Positions 39,965-51,600 of a stretch of 64,000 bases of DNA are shown here, piece by piece (position 1 is the first letter of the stretch; the number at the start of each line of letters is the position of its first letter). The stretch lies in NCBI GenBank assembly GCA_040285825.1, contig JAUPSS010000004.1, positions 2,894,550 through 2,958,549 of the forward strand, in the 5' to 3' direction. The notes under the pieces were generated by a model. The model was given only the letters and a program-made list of their open reading frames with translations, did not search any database and was not told the origin of the DNA. This DNA is from Eukaryota sp. TZLM1-RC (lineage: Eukaryota; Metamonada: BaSk clade). Position numbers and translations under genes: made by a program.

Positions 39965-41407
39965 TTTTTTTTCTCCCTCCCTTAGTCAACCCTCTCATAT
40001 TTCACTTTCTGTCACGGCGTCAAAGTCGTACTGTGTCTTTGCCAAAACGATGCCAGTGACTGACAGTGACTCTGATACTGATTGGAATGCCCAAGTGAAG
40101 GTTCTACCCGTCAGATCAAGCTCATCCCCTTCATTCCTCCACTCTCCCCACCCTCCAAGCTATGCTCGAAATTCTTCTCAAAAGAATTCAAATTCAAAAA
40201 ATGATCAGCGTGCCGCAAAAAACACAAAACTCTCAAAAAATGTTCCCCGTTGCTCATCCTGTCATAAAATTGGTCATAAAAAGAATTCTAAAAAATGTGA
40301 AAATTATCAAAATCCATCTACTTCTTATTCTGTAACTGCCGCTGCTGCTGAATTAAATAATTTAGAATTTAATTTACCTCCCAAACATGAGTGCATTGCA
40401 GAAGACAATGATGCAGTGATGTTAGACATTTGTAGTGAAGCAGGTCAAATTGATAATTGTGCTATTTGTAATGAAAAAGCTGAAAGATATATTTTAAAAA
40501 ATAATTTATATGTATGCCGTGTTTGCTCCTCACTTGATACACTACGGCCTCCATGTAAGATTCCGAATGTTCTTAGTCCCAAGGCTTCCATTCCCTTTTC
40601 TGTTGCGTTTAGAACATTCAGTCTTGCTTAGAAAAAAGGAGAATGGGATGTTTTTTCTATTTGGAAATTCTTCCTTGAACAAAAATCAGGTTCTCGTCCC
40701 CAAAAGGTTTTCACTCCAAAGAAACAACCCAAGAATAAGACTGTACGAAAACTTTTGCTACGTGGGAGATATGGTTCAGGGAAAAACGCTCTGTTCTCAT
40801 CTGATCTTGCTCCTGTGACTGATGAAACTGTAAATCAATTAGTAGATCTGCATCCAGCTGAATTTCTTAATTTGGATAAACCATCTGCTTCACAATTTTG
40901 GAAACAAAATCCACTTTCTGAAAAAGAAGTTGAAACTGCCATTTTTCGTCTTCCATCTGGAAAAGCTCCAGGTCCATCTGGAATAACTTTTGATATGCTG
41001 AAATCTGTGTGCCGCCAAAATTCCTTTATTATTAAAGATTTATGTTCCTTTTTTCAAGATGTTTTGACAATGAAAATTGTTCCACCCAAAGAATTAAGTG
41101 CATCACGGTTAGTGGCTTTAACTAAACCTAATGGAAAAGTTCGCCCAATTGCTATAGGTGAAGCCATTTATCGCCTGATGTCTTCAGTAATTTTTAACCG
41201 AGTTTCAACAAAAGCTAAAGAATACTTTTCTCCATTCCAATATGGAATCAAAACCATAGATGGAGCTTCAGTTGCGGCTTTGACATCTGATCTTTTTTCC
41301 AATTGTCACGAAAATAGTTGCATTTTTAATCTTGATTTCAAAAATGCTTTCAATTCAGTGAAAAGAGATTCCATTTGGAAAGAAATCAAATCAAATTTTC
41401 CTGAACT

Positions 41408-41647
41408 TTTTTGGATGATTTTGAAATGATTGTAAAGAGAAGAACTGGCAGAAATTTCAACAGATTGTTTTGGCAAAATAGAATTGTGTTTTCTATTTTT
41501 AAGGGGATGTTGAAGATGGTTTCTGATGCTTTGCTTTCTCTTGGATCTCACTATGAGAGAGTTGCATCTAGTGTTTTTGTTTTGGGAGAGATGGATTTTT
41601 TAGATGTTGATTTATAGGTTTAGAATAAAATTAAATTTAAAAAAAAA
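41408..41647 (+). mobile_element. Family B 3' end nested in C, 11-bp TSD
   Basis: About 240 bp: DDFEMIVKRRTGRN to FLDVDL-stop, tail, A9. The duplication TTTCCTGAACT is at 41397-41407 and 41648-41658. Removal restores the C frame at NFPELETFF. Confidence 0.94.
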
Positions 41648-42420
41648 TTTCCTGAACTCGAAACCTTTTTTTATAGGTTTTATGGTAATTCATCTGATTT
41701 AATTTTTAATTCTTTTAATCTTGATTCTTTATCAGGAGTTAAACAAAGAGACCCTTTAGGTCCTTTCTTTTTTTGTCTTGCAATTCACCCAATTTTGAAA
41801 AAATTAAAAGAAGAAAATTCTGACCTTCAAGTGGTAGCCTACATGGATGACATTTCTTGTATTGGTCCAGAAAGTACAATTAATAGGGTTGCTAATGAAG
41901 CTGCTACATTATACCAATCCATAGGTCTTGAGTTGAATGTTCAAAAATGTTTTTGTATTTCTAGGAAAAATGTTAAGTTAATAATTAATTCCCTTGAAGT
42001 TCCATATATTGATTATACTTCAACTAGTTTCTGCTTTCTTGGTTGCTATTTAGGTTCCGCCGAAAAAACACTTGATAGCCTTGAAAATTATTTAAATTCA
42101 ATTAAAAAAGAGCTAGAAGTCATAAAGACCCTTGAATTGGAAAAACATCTTAAGAAAATTTGTTATGCTGGAAAAATTACTCATTTACTGAGATCATTAC
42201 CTCCATCCCTAACTTACAATTTTTGTAGACAATTTAACAAAATACGTACCCAATTTTTGGCTTATTTAATGTCTGTTGATCCATCAATTTTGAAAAATCA
42301 TATTTTTTCTGATGTTCAACTTGGCGGTGTTGGATTCAATTCATCAAAATATTTGACCAAAGCTGCTTTTATTGGTGGTGGAAAAAATTTTGTATTTGAA
42401 TTCTCCAGAAGATATCCTTT

Positions 42421-43250
42421 TACAAGATATGTGTGACAGTACTTCTTCTGCCTTAGTAACAACAATTCCACAAGTTTATGGTACTCTCTTATCCGATTCT
42501 GCTTGGACTCTGAATATGAGATTTCGTTCCTTTATCTGGCCTGATAATTTACCTCATAATTTAATTTGTAAATGTTCTCGAGAAATTACAACTACTCATT
42601 TGTTAAATTGTAAACATTTTATTACTTTTAGAAGCAAGGTTCATGATGCTGTAAGAGACCAGTTATATTGTATGTGTAAATCTCATTGAATTGAATCCTT
42701 TTTGGAACCTTTGTTGTCAAATCTGTTTGATGCTGAAAATGATTTTCATAAGAATAATAGAGGTGATGTCATATTACCTGGATTAGATGGAAGCTTCATT
42801 TTATTGGATGTAATGTCTGTTGATCCTTGTAATGCCTCAAATGAAAGGCTTGTTAATTCTGAAATTCATAATCCCCTTTCAAATGCTGAAAATTTTAAAT
42901 TCAAAAAATACAATGAACCTTTGTCCAAATTGGCCAGTCTACAGCATGCAAAATACAATTTGTATCCATTTGTATTTTCCCTTTTTGGTTCACTTGCACC
43001 AACTGCTTTACGTTTTTTGGATGATTTTGAAATGATTGTAAAGAGAAGAACTGGCAGAAATTTCAACAGATTGTTTTGGCAAAATAGAATTGTGTTTTCT
43101 ATTTTTAAGGGGATGTTGAAGATGGTTTCTGATGCTTTGCTTTCTCTTGGATCTCACTATGAGAGAGTTGCATCTAGTGTTTTTGTTTTGGGAGAGATGG
43201 ATTTTTTAGATGTTGATTTATAGGTTTAGAATAAAAAAAAGATATTCCAA
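42421..43250 (+). mobile_element. Family B 3' part nested in C
   Basis: Begins in LQDMCDSTSSALVTT and runs to FLDVDL-stop (43,223) with one in-frame stop (TGA at 42,686, in SHRIES). Flanks AGATATCC and AGATATTCC resemble a duplication imperfectly; about 0.8 kb of C is missing at the site, so integration came with a deletion. Confidence 0.85.
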
Positions 43251-43942
43251 AAAAAAGGTTTGACATTATCACATTTATTTAATTGTAATAGATATATTTC
43301 CTATCGTTCTACGTTGCATGATGCAGTCAGAGATCAAATCCATGCAATGTGTAATTCCTATCATATTGAATCTTTTGTAGAACCTTTGTTGAGGACTCTT
43401 GATATAAATGAAAGCGTAAGAGATTCAGAATATGGAAAACGACGTGCTGATGTTGTTGTGCCCTCGGTTGATGATGTCATGAATGTTGTTGATGTCGTAA
43501 CAGTGGATGTTTGCAAGAAAAATGCCTTGAAAAATGCTCAATCCGAAGTATCCCCCCTTGATGACTCCGAATTGTACAAACGGAAAAAGTATGCAAATCC
43601 TTTAAAAGAATTGAAACATGTTCGCCATGTAGATTACCAAATTTGCCCATTTGCTATATCGTTGTATGGTCGTCTTGGAAAAACTGCTATGAATTTTATT
43701 GATGATTTTGAAAATCTTGTGAAAAGAAGAATGAATAAGCGTTTTGATCGTCGCTTGTGGCTAAATCGTATTGTTTTTACTATTTTCAAATCAATTCCTA
43801 AAATGATTTCGAAAGCTTTGATGTCTGTCAGTGCACATTACGAAGAAATTGCTGTTGTGAGGTTTGATGGTGTGGAAGCTTGTTTTGAAGATATTGACTT
43901 TTAGACTGTAGTTTAATAATAAATTAAAATTTTTCAAAAAAA

Positions 43943-44036
43943 AATTCTAGTAAATCAAATGAACCAATCAAGGATATATCATCCATTTAAGCAACTATTT
44001 TTATAGAAGGCTATTTTTGCTTAATGATATTTAAAG
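43943..44036 (-). mobile_element. Continuation of the split B host copy
   Basis: Minus strand TLNIIKQKxPSIKIVA-MDDISLIGSFDLLEL; the Tyr codon of YMDD is a stop (CATTTAAGC in plus orientation). It joins 44,037 without B homology beyond KTLN. Confidence 0.88.
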
Positions 44037-44842
44037 TTGTGTTTTGGTTTGTAATTAATTTTCTCCTTTTTTTTCCCAAAGTATTTCCAAAATCTTGTTA
44101 TGTTCCATTTGTTTAATTTCAATTGCGAAGAAAAAGAACGCATTTCCATTGACATAGGAACAGAACTGGCAGGACTCACCTCTACAGGAATTTTAACAGG
44201 TGCACGAAGAGAATCACTTGTTTGACAGTCAAAAGAAAACAAGAGAGGGCGACCATTAGAAGAATTAGAGAGGAACTTTTTGCAAAAAGGACAATTATGT
44301 TTCAAGACATTATCCGTAGGATCAGGAGCAACAGTTTTTGGTAAATGAGTTTGATCAATATTTAAATCATAATTAACATCATCAGCAGAAACATTGGGAA
44401 CAGGAGGAAGATTCAGTTCGGATGGCGTTTGCAAACTATTCACAATAGAAAATATTGGTTTTCAGTCTCATTTTTTCGGTAATAATATCAGGACATTTTC
44501 TAATGTTATGACCAACCTTGCCACATTTGGAACAGGTATGTTTTCTTTTTTGCACTTTTTCAGACATAATATCAGGGGCATCACACAAAGGCAAAAAATC
44601 TTTTTTAAAAATTCTCAAATTTTTTTGAGAAGAATTTCGAGCATAGTTTGAAGGGTGGGGAGAGTGGAGAAGTGAAGGGGATGAGCTTGATCTGATGGGA
44701 AGAATCTTTGCTTGGGCGTTCCAATCAGTATCAGAGTCACTATCAGTCAACGGCATCGTTTTGGCAAAGACACAGTACAACTTGGACGCCGTGACAGAAA
44801 GTGAAATATGAGAGGGTTGACCAGGGGAGGGAGAAAAAAAAC
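44037..44842 (-). mobile_element. Family X 5' module: leader, N-terminal ORF, CCHC knuckle and zinc ribbon
   Basis: Minus strand from A8 and the CTCCCTCCC leader (44,842) to ATG 44756: MPLTDSDSDTDWN, SSSSPSLLHSPHPSNYARNSSQKN, knuckle CSKCGKVGHNIRKC; after a frame change near 44,440 the ribbon CPFCKKFLSNSSNGRPLLFSFDC (second pair reduced to one Cys), RAPVKIPVEVSP and WNITRFWKYFGKKK. It then fuses to family B RT sequence at 44,036. The RT of X itself is not in the window. Confidence 0.85.
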
Positions 44843-45127
44843 AATTTATGAGACCAGTTATATTGTATGTGTAAATCTCATAGTATTGAATCCTTCTTGG
44901 AACCTCTGTTGTCAAATCTGTTTGATGCTGAAGATGATTTTCCTAAGAATAATAGAGGTGATGTTATATTACCTGGATTAGATGGAAGTTTCATTTTATT
45001 GGATGTAATGTCTGTTGATCCTTGTAATGCCTCAAATGAAAGGCTAGTTAATTCTGAAATTCATAATCCCCTTTCAAATGCTGAAAATTTTAAATTCAAA
45101 AAATACATTGAACCTTTGTCCAAATTT
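44843..45127 (+). mobile_element. Family B copy, left half, split by a C insertion
   Basis: From RDQLYCMCKSH to EPLSKF; continues at 47,868-47,990 after the minus-strand C element. A 7-bp CCAAATT is repeated at both edges, with seven extra bases at the right one. Confidence 0.85.
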
Positions 45128-47867
45128 TTTTTTAGTTTAATTTTAATTTATTTTCAAAACCACAGTCTAAAAGTCAATATCTTCAAAACAAGCTTCCACA
45201 CCATCAAACCTTACAGCAGCAATGTTTTCATAATGTGCACTGACAGACATTAAAGCTTTCGAAATCATTTTAGGAATTGATTTGAAAATAGTAAAAACAA
45301 TACGATTTAGCCACAAGCGACGATCAAAACGCTTATTCATTCTTTTTTTCACAAGATTTTCCAAATCATCAATAAAATTCAAAGCAGTTTTTCCAAGACG
45401 ACCATACAACGATATAGCAAATGGGCAAATTTGGTAATCTACATGGCGAACATGTTTCAATTCTTTTAAAGGATTTGCATACTTTTTCCGTTTGTACAAT
45501 TCGGAGTCATCAAGGGGGATACTTCGGATTGAGCATTTTTCAAGGCATTTTTCTTGCATACATCCACTGTTACGACATCAACAACATTCATGACATCATC
45601 AAACGAGGGCACAACAACATCAGCACGTCGTTTTCCATATTCTGAATCTCTTACGCTTTCATTTATATCAAGAGACCTCAACAAAGGTTCTACAAAAGAT
45701 TCAATATGATAGGAATTACACATTGCATGGATTTGATCTCTGACTGCATCATGCAACGTAGAACGATAGGAAATATATCTATTACAATTAAATAAATGTG
45801 ATAATGTCAAACCAGCTCCACATTTACAAAACAAATCATTGGGCAAATTACAAGGCCATAAATAACAACGCATTCTCATAGCAGTTGTCCATTGGTCGTC
45901 ATTCAAAAATAGACCATAAATCTGGGGAATTTGATTTATCAAAACTGCAGATGAACTGTCCTTCAAATCAATCAAAAAATTGGCAAAAGCAGGATTTTCT
46001 TTCTTAGTTGTGCTAAGTCGAACAATAAAATCCTTGTTTTCAAAATTTTTCAAAAGATGTCGTTGGAGCTTTTTCAACGCAAATTGTAATGAATATAAAC
46101 TTCTGTCTGGAATTTCTTGAATGGATATGGGGAAACATGATTGCCATAAGTCGGGAGATAAACTGGATATTTCTTCTCTTAAGTTATCCAGGAATATGCT
46201 ATTTGTATTTTCAAGAAGATTTTCGGCAAAAGGATATCTTCTAGAGAATTCAAATACAAAATTTTTTCCACCACCAATAAATGCAGCTTTGGTCAAATAT
46301 TTTGATGAATTGAATCCAACACCGCCAAGTTGAACATCAGAAAAAATATGATTTTTCAAAATTGATGGATCAACAGACATTAAATAAGCCAAAAATTGGG
46401 TACGTATTTTGTTAAATTGTCTACAGATATTGTAAGTTAGGGATGGAGGTAATGATCGCAGTAAATGAGTAATTTTTCCAGCATAACAAATTTTCAAAAG
46501 AAAAAACTTAAGATGTTTTTCCAATTCAAGAGTCTTTATGACTTCTAGCTCTTTTTTAATTGAATTTAAATAATTTTCAAGGCTGTCAAGTGTCTTTTCG
46601 GCGGAACCTAAATAGCAACCCAGAAAGCAGAAACTAGTTGAAGTATAATCAATATATGGAACTTCGAGGGAATTAATTATTAACTTAACATTTTTTCTAG
46701 AAATACAAAAACATTTTTGAACATTCAAATCAAGACCTATGGATTGGTATAATGTAGCAGCTTCATTAGCAACCCTATTAATTGTACTTTTTGGACCAAT
46801 ACAAGAAATGTCATCCATGTAAGCTACCACTTGAAGGTCAGAATTTTCTTCTTTTAATTTTTTCAAAATTGGGTGAATTGCAAGACAAAAAAAGAAAGGA
46901 CCTAAAGGGTCTCCTTGTTTAACTCCTGATAAAGAATCCAGATTAAAAGAATTAAAAATTAAATCAGATGAATTACCATAAAACCTATAAAAAAAAGGTT
47001 TCCAGTTCAGGAAAATTTGATTTGATTTCTTTCCAAATTGAATCTCTTTTCACTGAATTGAAAGCATTTTTGAAATCAAGATTAAAAATGCAACTATTTT
47101 CGTGACAATTGAAAAACAGATCAGATGTCAAAGCTGCAACTGAAGCTCCATCTATGGTTTTGATTCTATATTGGAATGGAAAAAAGTATTCTTTAGCTTT
47201 TGTTGAAACTCGATTAAAAATTACTGAAGACATCAGGCGATAAATGGCTTCACCAATGGCAATTGGGCGAACTTTTCCATTAGGTTTAGTTAAAGCCACT
47301 AACCGTGATGCACTTAATTCTTTGGGTGGAACAATTTTCATTGTCAAAACATCTTGAAAAAAGGAACATAAATCTTTAATAATAAAGGCATTTTGGCGGC
47401 ACACAGATTTCAGCATATCAAAAGTAATTCCAGATGGACCTGGAGCTTTTCCAGATGGAAGACGGAAAATGGCAGTTTCAACTTCTTTTTCAGAAAGTGG
47501 ATTTTGTTTCCAAAATTGTGAAGCAGATGGTTTATCCAAATTAAGAAATTCAGCTGGATGCAGATCCACTAATTGATTTACAGTTTCATCAGTCACAGGA
47601 GCAAGGTCAGATGAGAACAGAGCGTTTTTCCCTGAACCATATCTCCCACGTAGCAAAAGTTTTCGTACAGTCTTATTCTTGGGTTGTTTCTTTGGAGTGA
47701 AAACCTTTTGGGGACGAGAACCTGATTTTTGTTCAAGGAAGAATTTCCAAATAGAAAATATATCCCATTCTCCTTTTTTCAATGCAAGACTGAATGTTCT
47801 AAACGCAACAGAAAAGGGAATGGAAGCCTTGGGACTGAGAACATTCGGAATCTTACAAATTGGCCAA
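45128..47867 (-). mobile_element. Family C retrotransposon, longest uninterrupted copy
   Basis: Minus strand, 2.7 kb: starts at CKIPNVLSPKASIPFSVAFR, FSLALKKGEWDIFSIWKFF (Leu where the copy at 40,629 has a stop), LLLRGRYGSGK, GKAPGPSG, VRPIAIGEA, LDFKNAFNSVKR; a homopolymer frameshift near 46,985 (FYRFYG); then AYMDDISCIG, LGGVGF, zinc CKCGAGLTLSHLFNC, HDAVRDQIHAMC, endonuclease KRRADVVVPSFDD...VDVVTVDVCKK; a frameshift near 45,520; end CFEDIDF-stop (45,167). The 466-codon frame 46866-45466 is the best C enzyme core here. Confidence 0.93.
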
Positions 47868-47990
47868 ATTGGCCAGTCTACAGCATGCAAAATACAATTT
47901 GTATCCATTTGTATTTTCCCTTTTTGGTTCACTTGCACCAACTGCTTTACGTTTTTTGGATGATTTTGAAATGATTGTAAAGAGAAGAAC
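47868..47990 (+). mobile_element. Family B copy, right half
   Basis: LASLQHAKYNLYPFVFSLFG to MIVKRRT, continuing the B copy cut at 45,127 and ending at GAGAAGAACT before oligo-T. Confidence 0.85.
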
Positions 47991-48217
47991 TTTTTTTTAC
48001 AATAATTTTTAATTTTATTCAAAACCTATAAATCAACATCTAAAAAATCCATCTCTCCCAGAACAAAAACACTAGTTGCAACTCTCTCATAGTGAGATCC
48101 AAGAGAAAGCAAAGCATCAGAAACCATCTTCAACATCCCCTTAAAAATAGAAAACACAATTCCATTTTGCCAAAACAATCTGTTGAAATTTCTCCCAGTT
48201 CTTCTCTTTACAATCAT
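47991..48217 (-). mobile_element. Family B terminal fragment
   Basis: Minus strand MIVKRRTGRNFNRLFWQNG to FLDVDL-stop and tail (variant AATAATTTTTAATTTTATTC in plus orientation). Confidence 0.88.
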
Positions 48218-48672
48218 TTGTGCCTCAAATTCAGAATGAATTGCAAGTTATTTTGGAAAAAATGAAAATTGAACTTGATTCAATTTCTTCTTTAGATATA
48301 GAAAAGCATATTAAATTTTTCATGCTTAAAATTTGCTACACTTGGAGAATAACCCACATTTTGAGATCTTGTGCTCCTTCCATAGCATTAGATTTTTGTC
48401 GTTCTTTTAATTCATTGAGAACAGAATTTTTTGCTGATTTATTGGATGTAGAACCAGGAATGTTGAAAAGCCATTTATTTTCTTCAGCAAATTTGGGTGG
48501 TATTGGTTTTACTAAATCTTCAATTTTGTGTCAATCAGCATTCTTGGGTGGTGGCAAAATTTTATTTATGAATTTTCTCGTAGATTTCCTGATGATTCTC
48601 ATCTGTTAGTCCCCAATTGTAGTCCCTATTTGTATGAGTTATCTTGTGAACTTGAAAAATTACCGCCACAAT
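48218..48672 (+). mobile_element. Family B fragment with the shared A4T4 frameshift
   Basis: PQIQNELQVILEKMK to LEKLPPQ. The GGTGGC-A4-T4 form shifts the frame after LGGGK. Confidence 0.9.
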
Positions 48673-48992
48673 TTTTTTTTTAAAAAATTTAATTTTATTC
48701 TAAACCTATAAATCAACATCTAAAAAATCCATCTCTCCCAAAACAAAAACACTAGATGCAACTCTCTCATAGTGAGATCCAAGTGAAGGCAAAGCATCAG
48801 AAACCATCTTCAACATCCCCTTAAAAATAGAAAACACAATTCTATTTTGCCAAAACAATCTGTTGAAATTTCTGCCAGTTCTTCTCTTTACAATCATTTC
48901 AAAATCATCCAAAAAACGTAAAGCAGTTGGTGCAAGTGAACCAAAAAGGGAAAATACAAATGGATACAAATTGTATTTTGCATGCTGTATTT
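48673..48992 (-). mobile_element. Family B terminal fragment
   Basis: Minus strand QHAKYNLYPFVFSLF to FLDVDL-stop and tail, 87 codons open. A 10-base filler (TTTGAACATC) follows before the next tail. Confidence 0.88.
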
Positions 48993-49002
48993 GAACATCC
49001 TT

Positions 49003-51561
49003 TTTTTTTAAAATTTAATTCTATTCTAAACCTATAAATCAACATCTAAAAAATCCATCTCTCCCAAAACAAAAACACTAGATGCAACTCTCTCATAGTG
49101 AGATCCAAGAGAAAGCAAAGCATCAGAAACCATCTTCAACATCCCCTTAAAAATAGAAAACACAATTCTATTTTGCCAAAACAATCTGTTGAAATTTCTG
49201 CCAGTTCTTCTCTTTACAATCATTTCAAAATCATCCAAAAAACGTAAAGCAGTTGGTGCAAGTGAACCAAAAAGGGAAAATACAAATGGATACAAATTGT
49301 ATTTTGCATGCTGTAGACTGGCCAATTTGGACAAAGGTTCATTGTATTTTTTGAATTTAAAAAAAATTTTCAGCATTTGAAAGGGGATTATGAATTTCAG
49401 AATTAACAAGCCTTTCATTTGAGGCATTACAAGGATCAACAGACATTACATCCAATAAAATGAAGCTTCCATCTAATCCAGGTAATATGACATCACCTCT
49501 ATTATTCTTATGAAAATCATTTTCAGCATCAAACAGATTTGACAACAAAGGTTCCAAGAAGGATTCAATTCTATGAGATTTACACATACAATATAACTGG
49601 TCTCTTACAGCATCATGAACCTTGCTTCTAAAAATAATAAAATGTTTACAATTTAACAAATGAGTAGTTGTAATTTCTCGAGAACATTTACAAATTAAAT
49701 TATGAGGTAAATTATCAGGCCAGATAAAGGAACGAAATCTCATATTCAGAGTCCAAGCAGAATCGGATAAGAGAGTACCATAAACTTGTGGAATTGTTGT
49801 TACTAAGGCAGAAGAAGGCACACATATCTTGTAAAAGCTTTGCAAAAGCGGGATTCTTTTTCTTGGCCAAGCCAAGTCTAACATCAAAATCCAAGCTTTC
49901 AAAAATCTTTGACAATTTTTGTTGAAGCTTTTTACAGCAAAACTGTAAATTAAATAGAGATCGGTTTGGAATTTCTTGAATTGATTGAGGAAAACATTTG
50001 GTCCAAATTTGTGGCGGTAATTTTTCAAGTTCACAAGATAACTCATACAAATAGGGACTACAATTGGGGACTAACAGATGAGAATCATCAGGAAATCTAC
50101 GAGAAAATTCATAAATAAAATTTTGCCACCACCCAAGAATGCTGATTGACACAAAATTGAAGATTTAGTAAAACCAATACCACCCAAATTTGCTGAAGAA
50201 AATAAATGGCTTTTCAACATTCCTGGTTCTACATCCAATAAATCAGCAAAAATTCTGTTCTCAATGAATTAAAAGAACGACAAAAATCTAATGCTATGGA
50301 AGGAGCACAAGATCTCAAAATGTGGGTTATTCTCCCAGTGTAGCAAATTTTAAGCATGAAAAATTTAATATGCTTTTCTATATCTAAAGAAGAAATTGAA
50401 TCAAGTTCAATTTTCATTTTTTTCCAAAATAACTTGCAATTCATTCTGAATTTGAGGCACATTTCTAACCAACAACCAAGGAACTTAAAAAGCATCACTA
50501 CTATAATTAGTAAAAGGGACAATAGAATCGTTTATCACGAGGTCTTGAGCAGAAGAGCCAATCAGAAGGCATTTGCTGGCATTAAGATGAAGCCCAATAT
50601 TTTCATATGAATCGGCAATTTCTTGAGCAACCAATTCTAGTAAATCAAATGAACCAATCAAGGATATATCATCCATATAAGCAACCATTTTTATAGAAGG
50701 GTATTTTTGCTTAATGATATTTAAAGTTTTGTGAATAGCTAAACAAAACAATAATGGGCCTAAAGGATCTCCCTGCTTCACTCCAGAAGATGATTTAAGA
50801 CCAAATGAATTAAAAATTAAATCTGATTCTTTCCCATAAAAATGGTAGAAAAAACTCGATAGCTCAGGAAAATCAGATTTAATAACTTCAAAAATTGCTT
50901 CTCGCTTTACAGAATTAAAAGCATTTTTAAAGTCGAGATTAAAAATAAAATTATTTTCCTCTGCATTAAAAAAGGTATCAGAGGCAATAGCAGCAACAGA
51001 AGCACCATCAATTGTTTTGATTCCAAATTGATGAGGATTCAAAAATGTAGAAGCTTTGTCTTTGACACGATCGAAGACAATTGATGCCAGCAAACGAAAA
51101 AGAGATTCACCAACAGCAATTGGGCGTATTCCATCAGGTTTGATTCCGTTTCCACGCTTTACTAAAGCAATCAGACGTGCAGCGAGTAATTCAAATGGAG
51201 GATTAATTTTCAAAACAATTAATTGTTGAAAATAATGGGCTAGATCATCAGCAATTTCGGGAGCACTGGAACACGCTATTTTTAAGAGATCAAAAGAAAT
51301 TCCAGATGAGCCTGCTGCTTTCCCCTTTGGTAATTTTTGAATAGCTTTAAGAACCTCAATTGCAGTAATAGGTTTTTCAATCCAAAAAGGACGCACTTCA
51401 GGCTTGCTGCACTTGAAATTTTCTTGAGGATGCAACTTTTGAAGTTTTTCAAGGGTATCAGAGTTTGCATCAGCCAAAGAAGAGGAAAACAAAGACTGCT
51501 TTGCGGCACCATAACGACCACGTAAGCACAATTTACGGCAAATTTTTGATTTTACAATTTT
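49003..51561 (-). mobile_element. Family B retrotransposon, RT plus endonuclease, 2.5 kb
   Basis: Minus strand from KIVKSKICRKLCLRGRYGAAK through GKAAGSSG (Pro to Ser), GIRPIAVGESLFRLL, LDFKNAFNSVKRE, GVKQGDPLGPLLF and AYMDDIS (363-codon frame 51576-50485), then LGCWL, LGGIGF, zinc and endonuclease, ending FLDVDL-stop at 49,032. Frameshifts: near 50,485, the shared A4T4 site (50,125), a small deletion near 49,816 (DSTS lost) and extra A residues near 49,365. Confidence 0.93.
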
Positions 51562-51600
51562 TTCAAAATCATCCAAAAAACGTAAAGCAGTTGGTGCAAG
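51562..51600 (-). mobile_element. 39-bp family B scrap between two elements
   Basis: Minus strand LAPTALRFLDDFE only. It lies between the head of the minus B copy and the T-tract start of the next full-length element. Confidence 0.75.

Larger units (their letters stand above)
39965..43942 (+). mobile_element. Family C retrotransposon with true 5' end, 13-bp TSD, two nested B insertions
   Basis: Flanked by AATTCTAGTAAAT (39952-39964 and 43943-43955). It starts T8-CTCCCTCCC, leader, ATG 40050 (MPVTDSDSDTDWN), CCHC-like CSSCHKIGHKKNSKKC, ribbon CAICNE...CRVC, then RT from LLLRGRYGSGK, GKAPGPSG, VRPIAIGEA, LDFKNAFNSVKR, GVKQRDPLG (Gly to Arg), AYMDDIS. An in-frame TAG (about 40,629) replaces the TTG of the copy at 45,128. 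Nested B pieces occupy 41,408-41,647 and about 42,421-43,250; with the second, C sequence between RRYPF and the zinc region has been lost. The end is intact to CFEDIDF-stop (43,904). Confidence 0.93.

Noticed and set aside
39965-40050. HDV-like self-cleaving ribozyme in the leader, as in R2 elements
   Set aside because: The leader is C- and T-rich with very few G and does not form the nested stems such a ribozyme needs.
24603-51600. Head-to-head pairs at the 5' modules suggesting twin-primed 5' inversions
   Set aside because: The paired partners belong to different families (E with B-type, B with C, X with B), and the C case at 39,965 has its own target duplication with the minus B copy resuming beyond it. 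Simple nesting explains it.
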